Both the position numbers and the translations under genes were made by a program. Positions 57,504-64,000 of a DNA stretch of 64,000 bases are shown one piece after another (the stretch's first letter is position 1; every line of letters starts with the position of its first letter). The notes under the pieces are model-generated. The model was not told the DNA's origin and made no database searches. It saw nothing but the letters and a program-made list of their open reading frames with translations. Location: contig OY282374.1 in NCBI GenBank assembly GCA_958295815.1, positions 4,616,682-4,680,681 of the forward strand, read 5' to 3'. Source of the DNA: Candidatus Poribacteria bacterium. GTDB lineage: Bacteria; Poribacteria; WGA-4E; WGA-3G.

Positions 57504-60362
57504 CTAATCTTCCGCGTTGCGACGGCGTTCTCGGTTCCGCGGAAAGGCTTTCTCGTACCGTTCGCGGGCTTCCTCACCAGTAATCTCGCCCTTTTCGACC
57601 ATCTCCCGAAGCTTTCTACCAAGGGCTTTTGCTTCCTCGGAAGTATCCGCACGCTGCATCTGTTTATCTTCAGTAGATGCTTCGTTCAACCATTTTTCTA
57701 CTGTTGACGGATCTTCGTCAACAGCCTGCGCTATGGCACCGAGGACATATGGATCTGCATAAAGCATCGGCTGCGTCAACGCAAAGTTATAAAGAACCTT
57801 CCCATCCTTAGCGATAAGAACTGTCTGCGAGACATTCCGATTCAACCCGTAGCTGCCCGGTCCTTCACGACCGTCTGGTGATACACCGATTATAACGTTC
57901 CGCGGCACGTGCTGTGCGATTCCGCTAGCAGTTTGTTTCAATGCAACGGGATCATCGCCGAGAAACACAGCACTCATGTGCAAATCTTTGCCAGATCTGT
58001 TGGCGATTTTTTTAATCAAACCAGCAACATCATACAACCCACGCAAACCTACACCATTCTCGTCTTGCAACAAAAGGATGTGCGGTCTTCCACCTGCCTT
58101 AAGGATGAAATCGAATGTCTCACCATCTACCTCACCATAGACACCAGTCGCCTGCAAAGGCGGAAGTTTCTCACCAGGCTGCGGTCCAGAGAAGATCTCA
58201 TCTCTCTTAGTCTCCTTGAACATGGTGGCAGGATTTTTAACCGTAACGACCCGTTTATTATATCGGTTCTGGTTCTCCCGATTTTCTAAGGCACGGCGCG
58301 CTGTCATCTCCTCTTCTCGATTCAATTTGCCATCGCCATCCTTGTCAAACCGTTTGACGAGTTCTTCACGCGAGGGACCTTGCTCACTGTCGCGAGCATT
58401 TTCTCCTTTCATTTTCCCCATATCACGCTGCATCGCTTCACCCTCAGCAGCACTTTCATTCAACCACTTCTCTATCATAGCCGGTTTTTCGCCGATTGCA
58501 TGTGCGACAGCACCTAAGACGTGTGGATCAATGTAGAGCGTTGGCTGCGTAAAAGCAAGGTTGTAGAGCACCTTCCCATCCTTGGCGATAAGAATAGTCT
58601 GGGCAACATTCCGATTTAGCCCGTAGCTGCCGGGACCTTCTCGACCGTCTGGAGAGATGCCTATCAAAACCTCATTCGGAATGTCTCCAAGAAACTCGTC
58701 CGCCCAATCAGGCAATTCGTTAGCATCATCTGCAAGAAACACAATACCTATCTGAAACCCTTGACCAGATCCTTCGGCATCCTTTGCATTGTTTTGCCTT
58801 CTCTGAATAGCATCAATTTTAAGGAGCACCTCGGACGCATGATTAACCCCTTTTATGCCAACCGCATTGGTGTCCTGCAAGAATAAGACAAGCGGTTCTC
58901 TGCCTATTTTGGCGGTAATATCAAACGACTTACCGTCAGTTCCACCGCTGATGCCAGCAACTTTCAATGGTGGCAGCCTCTCACCGGGTTGTGGACCAGA
59001 GAACAACCGGCTTCCCTCGGTTGCGCTAAAACCTGCTGGGTCTGCAACTTCCACTTGACGTTGTTCTTTATACGTGTTAGTATTTTCCTCCGCCTCCTTG
59101 AGAAGCTGTTTTCCCTCTTCCCAAGTGATACCGATTTCTTCAAGCCGCTCTTCTACTTCTGCCTTCGATATCTTTTCAGATTCGACTGCCTCGAAAAGTT
59201 CAGCAAACTCAGCAGCGATCGATGCCTCGTCTATCCTCTCAGTTTTAACTTTCCGCGTCGCCTGCTTTTTCTTGGTTTTATCAACCGTTTTTTCTGATTT
59301 CTGAGGTGTCTGAGCGAACAGTGAAACTTGGAAAGTTTTTAGTGGAACCAACTGCGCCATTGCTAACAACGGCAGACAGGTTAAGAGTAAAGTTGCTACT
59401 ATCAGCTGCAAACGAGGCTTCAGTTGCACGTCTAACCGTCGATTGCTTTTCAAAATAGAATCAATGCGGGACTCCAATTGTGATGGCTGATTGAGGGACA
59501 ACGCGAGTGGGACAACCCGATCTGCGTGGCGTACCAGATCCAATAAACACTGTGCGTAGTTTTTTCTGGCACCTGTCAATTGGATAACCCAATCGTCACA
59601 GACGCGTTCTCGCACGCGGACGAGTTCGCGATTAAGGAAATGGTAAACTGGGTGGAAAAAGAAGATAACCCCAACCAAATGCGAAAATAGGTTCGTTAAC
59701 CAATCGAAGCGTTGTACGTGTGCCAACTCGTGAGCCGCTACCAACTCAAACTGCTCTAAATTTAGCTTTCGCGGAATCAGGATGTAGGGAGATAACCAAC
59801 CAAATGAAATCGGTGATATGACCCGATCCGAGAAACAGACTGTAACCTGACGACTTATGTTCAGTTGCTGCGCCAAACGCTGGCAGATTGATTGATATGA
59901 ATTATCAGCCAAGACCGCACTGCGTCTGAGTTGATAGATTCGGTACAAACCAAACATGAGACGAATCAACATAGTGAGTGCACCGATTGCCCAAACACAC
60001 AACAGTAAATCTGCCTTCGCCCAATTGACAAAGGACTTACTTCCAGCAAGTAGTGGGTCTTTGGATTGTGCCTGGGTTTCAGCGGATGAAAACTCCGGCA
60101 AATCTGTAGTCAGCGCAGCTAAACCGGACACGTTTACTGGCTTCGCCTGCGTCAATTCTGATATCGCGCCCCCTATTGCGGGTGCTGGCACAAACTGATT
60201 TAAACTGAACAGGATAGGTAGGCTGAGTAAAGACAATAACCATAGCAGATGAACAGTGGCATTAGAGCGTCGGAAGCGAGTCGCGACGAACCATATCAAG
60301 CCACTCAATAACATCCACTGCCATGAGCAGTTGAGCAATGAAAGAAGGATCTGCTTACTCAT
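57504..60362 (-). CDS. BlaR1/MecR1-like M56 peptidase fused to two redoxin-like domains and an EF-hand
   Basis: 952 aa. Residues 1-140 and ~220-240 hold membrane helices. The M56 zinc-protease motif HELAH is at 211-215, with third ligand Glu near 252 (RERVCDDWV). In the usual system this peptidase cleaves the BlaI repressor encoded just upstream. After a Lys/Thr-rich linker and a coiled-coil-like stretch (~380-430) come two ~180-residue repeats starting FSGPQPGERLPPL and FSGPQPGEKLPPL. They have thioredoxin/redoxin-like pattern but no CxxC, and contain a shared NEVLIGISPDGREGPGSYGLNRN-type segment. An EF-hand (DKDGDGKLNREEE) lies between them. It overlaps blaI by 8 nt. Confidence 0.8.
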   Translation of the reverse strand: MSKQILLSLLNCSWQWMLLSGLIWFVATRFRRSNATVHLLWLLSLLSLPILFSLNQFVPAPAIGGAISELTQAKPVNVSGLAALTTDLPEFSSAETQAQSKDPLLAGSKSFVNWAKADLLLCVWAIGALTMLIRLMFGLYRIYQLRRSAVLADNSYQSICQRLAQQLNISRQVTVCFSDRVISPISFGWLSPYILIPRKLNLEQFELVAAHELAHVQRFDWLTNLFSHLVGVIFFFHPVYHFLNRELVRVRERVCDDWVIQLTGARKNYAQCLLDLVRHADRVVPLALSLNQPSQLESRIDSILKSNRRLDVQLKPRLQLIVATLLLTCLPLLAMAQLVPLKTFQVSLFAQTPQKSEKTVDKTKKKQATRKVKTERIDEASIAAEFAELFEAVESEKISKAEVEERLEEIGITWEEGKQLLKEAEENTNTYKEQRQVEVADPAGFSATEGSRLFSGPQPGERLPPLKVAGISGGTDGKSFDITAKIGREPLVLFLQDTNAVGIKGVNHASEVLLKIDAIQRRQNNAKDAEGSGQGFQIGIVFLADDANELPDWADEFLGDIPNEVLIGISPDGREGPGSYGLNRNVAQTILIAKDGKVLYNLAFTQPTLYIDPHVLGAVAHAIGEKPAMIEKWLNESAAEGEAMQRDMGKMKGENARDSEQGPSREELVKRFDKDGDGKLNREEEMTARRALENRENQNRYNKRVVTVKNPATMFKETKRDEIFSGPQPGEKLPPLQATGVYGEVDGETFDFILKAGGRPHILLLQDENGVGLRGLYDVAGLIKKIANRSGKDLHMSAVFLGDDPVALKQTASGIAQHVPRNVIIGVSPDGREGPGSYGLNRNVSQTVLIAKDGKVLYNFALTQPMLYADPYVLGAIAQAVDEDPSTVEKWLNEASTEDKQMQRADTSEEAKALGRKLREMVEKGEITGEEARERYEKAFPRNRERRRNAED

Positions 60363-60741
60363 CGGTTTTTTCTCCTTCGGGTTGATAGTTGTTAATCACC
60401 TCTTGCAAACGATTGTGTTCTTCTGCACTGGTTTGTCGCACTTCAAGCAGTGTGTTAACCAACTTTTCGGCTGAGTTATCAAAAAGTCGCTCCAGCATAT
60501 CGTTGAGCATCGTATGCGTAATCTCTGTTTCTTTGACCAAAGGCTGATAAACGAACGTTCTACCGTCAACCTGATGCGACAAAAAACCTTTCTTTTCAAG
60601 GCTTTTCATTGTCGTAGCGACAGTGGTATAGGCGAGCTTCCGATCAATGTTGTCAAGAACATCGTTGACCGTGGCACGCGCCAGTTTCCATACCACTTTC
60701 ATCACTTCAAGTTCTAAATGGTGCAATCTCTTGGATTTCAT
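60355..60741 (-). CDS. blaI: BlaI/MecI-family transcriptional repressor
   Basis: 128 aa winged-helix repressor: LHHLELEVMKVVWKLARATVNDVLDNI, then AYTTVATTMKSLEKKGFLSHQVDGRTFVYQPLV, the normal BlaI pattern. A C-terminal dimer helix follows. It overlaps the M56 gene by 8 nt. Here the two-gene sensor/repressor pair is followed by a sigma factor and DUF1501/DUF1549 genes rather than a beta-lactamase, so it may control envelope genes. A matching promoter and inverted repeat lie upstream. Confidence 0.92.
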   Translation of the reverse strand: MKSKRLHHLELEVMKVVWKLARATVNDVLDNIDRKLAYTTVATTMKSLEKKGFLSHQVDGRTFVYQPLVKETEITHTMLNDMLERLFDNSAEKLVNTLLEVRQTSAEEHNRLQEVINNYQPEGEKTDE

Positions 60742-60824
60742 TTGGTTGGTTCCTATATAAATTAAAGGTGAATTTGACTCACGCGCCAGAATGTTAATGC
60801 TTATGTTGTGAATTACGGATAGTA

Positions 60825-60882
60825 AATACTAAATCTAAATACGTAGTAATAGTATTATACACCCCAAAAAAGCACTTGTCAA
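60825..60882 (-). promoter_or_regulatory. Promoter and candidate operator of the blaI operon
   Basis: On the minus strand: perfect TTGACA (60882-60877), a 17-bp spacer, perfect TATAAT (60859-60854). An inverted repeat AATACTA/TAGTATT (60825-60831, 60850-60856) overlaps the -10 and the start region, the right place for BlaI autorepression. The arms differ from the classic TACA-TGTA box. The rest of 60742-60961 also holds a 9-bp stem (TGCATTTTT/AAAAATGCA near 60901-60935) but no gene. Confidence 0.7.
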
Positions 60883-60961
60883 GGTAATTTACAAAAAAAA
60901 TGCATTTTTTCAAAAAAATCTGTGGAAAAATGCAATAATTTACCAGAATTCGCTTGTTTTT

Positions 60962-62941
60962 TTAGAATTTCCCAAAGACACGCACAAAAATTTCCATGTA
61001 ATTCTGATCGTTAACATCCCCGATTGCGCGCTGATCTATGTATCGCGCGCCTACATGCAGAAACATCTGCTTCTCGTAAGCGACAAAACTCTTCTCCATT
61101 TCAGCCAAGAGTGCCTGACGGACAAAATCGTTATCATTGTCAAGCATATCATTGAATAGGAGGATTTGACCACCACCGGTAAGCTTGATGGTTTTCGTGA
61201 ACTGATAGACTATCTTGAGGATAAGTGCCGATGCCATATCCTGTACATTTGCGCGTTCAATGACGCGCAATCGGAGCCGTCGTGTGATATCCCTGTCATC
61301 AATTCTTCCCTTTAGGAAAAGATATTCAAGTCGGTCTTCCGCCATTCGGAAGCCGTTACGGACGGTGTACTTGAACATCGGACTGATCTCAAGCGATTTG
61401 GAAGGACGCAGGCGGTACAAGGTCTTGAAAATGCCGACTTCATAATGTTGATTGTCTTTTTCAAAGTCGTAATCGTATTGAACCTTAGCGCGAGCCGTGG
61501 TGACCATCCGGTCGATTCCCAAGTATTCCCACGTGATTTTGGCAGTGTTAATCAGATCGTTCTGCATCAGGAGTGGATCTTTGCGCCGTTTTTCGACTTC
61601 GGTGCCGTTGTCAACACCGAAGAACTGAATATCACCGTCTTCCTCCATCTCCTGAGTCTCCGGTTGTGATCGATAGAGACGTTCGTCTTGTCTGCCGAGA
61701 AATCCAGCATAATACCACGTTTCGTCGGGAATCCGATCTTTTACAAGCTTTAATTCGTTCTCAAAAACGAGCGAGGAAGCATGTGGAAGTTCTTTTTGAT
61801 AAACGACATTGGCGGACGCCTTTGTTGAGGTGGGGGTATTTCTGAGTCCGAGATTTTCTTCCATTTGCAACCCAAAATCTAAGTCAATGACACTCGCCTG
61901 ACGACTTATTTTACGGTTCATGAACAGCCGGATCCCTTGTAGTCCTACATCAAATTCGTAATTGGGATCCTTATCATTCTCTTCTTCGTCCCTAATGCCG
62001 TTGTTGTTCCGATCAATTTCATCAAGGAAATCCTCATCAACATCAAAAAGGAGAATATCATCTTCATAATCGAAGGTGCCGTTATTGTTTTTGTCGAGGT
62101 CACCGGGAATAATCAAGGAGGGAGGATCAGGGAACGTGTTATCGGAGTAGCGGTCCTGGTCATCATTATCGCCGACAGAGCGGGATGCATCGAATCGGGG
62201 ACCGACCCGAAATGCTTCTGCCTGAAAAATTGTATCGCCAACGGTTTGGAAAGCTTTTAAAACAGTTGTGGTTGCATCGAAACGTGAACGTAAGTTCTTC
62301 TGTAACGCGCTTTTCGGTGTGACAGCAACCTCTGCTTTTATACCGTAGTTGGTGAAATTGGTTTCCAAATCCACCGCCCATACAGGTGTTTCGCGGAAGT
62401 ACCAAGAGAGTCCTAACTGTGATTTGCCGAATTTTGTGACTTCACGCAAGCCGATACCGGACCCTTCCATACTTCCCTCTTGCCCATTCAATCGATTCAG
62501 CAAGCCAGGGACCATAAGAATTGTCCAATCGGAGCGGTTGGAGCGGACCTCCCAGCGGACACCGCTGAGGTCAATCTGATCAAAGGTGAATTTTGTGAAG
62601 GTCGTCGGAACCTCTCCGAGACTCAAGATATTTTTGACACTACCCGCAGTTTCCTCAATTACCATGACACTGTGGAAGCCACGCCGAAAGAGTCGGTCGA
62701 AATCGAAATTGTCTTGCCTAACGCGCTCATCTTCTGTATCTGCGAGAAAATTCCGTCTGTTTGTGAAATCGTATTCGACACGCCCGGATAGGAACAACTT
62801 ACCGAATAGACTGTACACGTCCTCTGCCTCAGCGCGGAACACGAAAGAACAACAAAGCAAAACTTTTAACAGCAAGCAGAGACTTTTAATGCTAAGGCAG
62901 GCACGGATCCGAGACTTTCGGTCGTCTGTGTTTGTTTCCAT
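60962..62941 (-). CDS. Outer-membrane-type beta-barrel protein with calcium-loop segments
   Basis: 659 aa with a signal peptide ending near AEAED. The mature part has many short amphipathic strands and ends in Phe (FVRVFGKF), as outer-membrane barrels often do. Two Asp/Asn-rich loops look like Ca-binding EF-hand/dockerin-type motifs: DLDKNNNGTFDYEDD (~285) and DRNNNGIRDEEEN (~315). I do not recognise a named family. No Shine-Dalgarno sequence precedes the ATG. The next gene downstream on the strand, blaI, has its own promoter. Confidence 0.6.
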   Translation of the reverse strand: METNTDDRKSRIRACLSIKSLCLLLKVLLCCSFVFRAEAEDVYSLFGKLFLSGRVEYDFTNRRNFLADTEDERVRQDNFDFDRLFRRGFHSVMVIEETAGSVKNILSLGEVPTTFTKFTFDQIDLSGVRWEVRSNRSDWTILMVPGLLNRLNGQEGSMEGSGIGLREVTKFGKSQLGLSWYFRETPVWAVDLETNFTNYGIKAEVAVTPKSALQKNLRSRFDATTTVLKAFQTVGDTIFQAEAFRVGPRFDASRSVGDNDDQDRYSDNTFPDPPSLIIPGDLDKNNNGTFDYEDDILLFDVDEDFLDEIDRNNNGIRDEEENDKDPNYEFDVGLQGIRLFMNRKISRQASVIDLDFGLQMEENLGLRNTPTSTKASANVVYQKELPHASSLVFENELKLVKDRIPDETWYYAGFLGRQDERLYRSQPETQEMEEDGDIQFFGVDNGTEVEKRRKDPLLMQNDLINTAKITWEYLGIDRMVTTARAKVQYDYDFEKDNQHYEVGIFKTLYRLRPSKSLEISPMFKYTVRNGFRMAEDRLEYLFLKGRIDDRDITRRLRLRVIERANVQDMASALILKIVYQFTKTIKLTGGGQILLFNDMLDNDNDFVRQALLAEMEKSFVAYEKQMFLHVGARYIDQRAIGDVNDQNYMEIFVRVFGKF

Positions 62942-63066
62942 ATCTTATTAGCCGTCAGCGGTCAGGTCGCTTCGCTCTCAATCGTCAGCAAGAGATGTAC
63001 GTGGCAGAAAAAACACTTGTGCCTACCATACGACCTACTGACTGCTGACCACTGATAACCATTCCG

Positions 63067-64000
63067 CTATCGCAAAATATCCTCTGGTCCGTAGGACTCT
63101 GTGAAGGTCGTCCAGATGCCTGTGCGTTTATCTAAACGGCTTAATCCACGATATGTGCCAAACCAGACGTAGATGTCTCCTACAGTCAAGGAGAGAATAC
63201 CGTTATGCGCTAAACCGTCCTCACGGGTGTAAGTCGTCCAACTATCTGTCAACTGATCAAACCGACTGACCCCTGCATTGTAGGTGCCGATCCACAGCTC
63301 TGTACCATCAACACCGATAGTGGTCACCTTGTTGCTGGCGAGCCCATCTTCTGTTGTATAACCAGCCCAAACATTCGTCTTTTCATTATAGAGGGTTAGA
63401 CCGACATCACTGCCAAACCAGACCCGATCTCCGTCAATAGCGATACAACTGACTTCATCGCTGGCAAGTCCATCTTCCATTGTAATTGTTTTCCAGATGT
63501 CTCTGCTGATGTCGTATTTGCTCACACCTCGGCGTGTACCGACCCAGACGTGTCTTTTGCTCGCCGTGATACACCAAATTTGATCGGTTACCAATGATTC
63601 TGCAAACTCTTTAGATACAGCGGAAGGCTGGATCTCGGTACCCGATGTGTAGGTAATCCATGCATTGAGGTCATCCGCCGTCCGCGGATATTTTCCAATC
63701 CCAGAATTAGTGCCAACCCAAATGCTATCTCCGTCGCTGCTGACAGAAGTCACATTATTGGCAGGCAACCCGTGCTCAGTTTTGTACTGATCCCACCGTA
63801 GTGCTAATTTATCAAAGCGGTTCGCTCCATCGCGTGTACCGACCCAGACGTATTGTTCATCAACCACAATAGAACTCACAACGTCATCGGAGAGGGTATC
63901 TCTCCTTTTGCGTCGATGCTCGTGCCAATGGCCATCGTGGGTTTCTATGTTTTCGGATCCACCCTCCTGCCGGTAATGTTTCCAAGTCCCCAAGACCTTA
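63067..64000 (-). CDS. Two-component-regulator-type beta-propeller protein, partial
   Basis: At least 310 residues; the frame stays open to the window edge, so the true start lies beyond 64000 (a TTG at 63993 is inside the frame). At least six repeats share the pattern VSSIVVDEQYVWVGTRDGANRFD, with GL-LP-N-V-S-I and VW-GT-GVSRYD-like cores, typical of Reg_prop propellers. The end (WTTFTESYGPEDILR) is complete. In other bacteria such propellers sense extracellular ligands; here no histidine kinase is fused at the visible end. Confidence 0.75.
   Translation of the reverse strand, partial: KVLGTWKHYRQEGGSENIETHDGHWHEHRRKRRDTLSDDVVSSIVVDEQYVWVGTRDGANRFDKLALRWDQYKTEHGLPANNVTSVSSDGDSIWVGTNSGIGKYPRTADDLNAWITYTSGTEIQPSAVSKEFAESLVTDQIWCITASKRHVWVGTRRGVSKYDISRDIWKTITMEDGLASDEVSCIAIDGDRVWFGSDVGLTLYNEKTNVWAGYTTEDGLASNKVTTIGVDGTELWIGTYNAGVSRFDQLTDSWTTYTREDGLAHNGILSLTVGDIYVWFGTYRGLSRLDKRTGIWTTFTESYGPEDILR

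Noticed and set aside
62942..63066. A gene or RNA between the barrel protein and the propeller gene
   Set aside because: Only a repeat-like GTCAGCGGTCAG...TGACTGCTGACC stretch is seen, with no ORF or ribosome binding site.
1..64000. rRNA, tRNA and CRISPR arrays
   Set aside because: I read both strands for tRNA-like cloverleaves, rRNA stretches and regularly spaced repeats and found none. The only tight direct repeat is the two-unit 63-bp duplication at 46695-46820.

Overview
The window looks like chromosomal DNA of an uncultivated, probably Gram-negative bacterium with a GC content a little under 50% (estimated by eye). The mix of genes points to the candidate phylum Poribacteria or a close relative in the wider PVC/Planctomycetes neighbourhood. 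It has planctomycete-type cytochrome/DUF1549/DUF1501 proteins, LamG and DUF4838 proteins, several enolase-superfamily dehydratases, many PIN toxin modules, intergenic palindromes, and bacterial homologues of selenoprotein N. The assignment is an inference from gene content; no rRNA or tRNA gene is present to fix it. Several genes have an upstream TTGACA-like box, a 17-bp spacer and a TATAAT-like box, so housekeeping promoters can be read with some confidence.

Layout. 1-5 kb: a MITE-like repeat, an O-antigen ligase-like gene, a deoxyhypusine-synthase-like gene, a PIN toxin/antitoxin pair, a CYTH protein and a degenerate receiver protein whose last ~35 codons are duplicated after its stop. 5-12.8 kb: a probable operon (LamG protein, nicotinamidase-like hydrolase, nucleoside symporter, DUF4838 protein, double-VWA membrane protein). 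12.8-17 kb: a PhoX-like Tat protein, an enolase-superfamily enzyme and small unknown genes. 17-22.7 kb: leuS, RNase J and an amino-acid-type binding lipoprotein. 23-27.7 kb: a single-chain restriction-modification enzyme with an unknown companion. 27.9-31 kb: leuC-leuD with an antitoxin-like gene between them, then a DUF104/PIN pair.

31.3-37.7 kb is the most striking part. Two tandem HAD hydrolases are followed by three tandem genes, each cut by one in-frame TGA directly after a Cys codon. Reading the TGA as selenocysteine joins six apparent ORFs into three proteins that match animal selenoprotein N (SELENON) on both sides of a shared Cys-Sec-Gly-Ser-Gly motif. A SECIS-like hairpin with an AGGG apical loop follows each TGA at the same distance.

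37.7-40.9 kb: a polysaccharide deacetylase, a second MITE and a possible hydroxyproline-catabolic pair. 40.9-50.1 kb: a ten-gene minus-strand carotenoid operon (idi, TPR protein, crtYcd, crtD-like, crtI, crtB, acyltransferase, glycosyltransferase, cruF, crtW), mostly linked by ATGA or 11-nt overlaps. It diverges from a CarH/LitR-type regulator that carries the Wx9EH and His motifs of B12-dependent photoreceptors. The enzymes fit a light-induced keto-carotenoid glycosyl ester similar to salinixanthin.

51.8-64 kb: a minus-strand run of planctomycete-type genes (WD40-cytochrome, DUF1549/1553, DUF1501, ECF sigma factor, M56 peptidase-redoxin fusion, BlaI repressor), then an outer-membrane-type protein and a partial beta-propeller protein at the window edge. 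Only the enzymes, motifs and repeats are read directly; pathway products and regulation are inferred.
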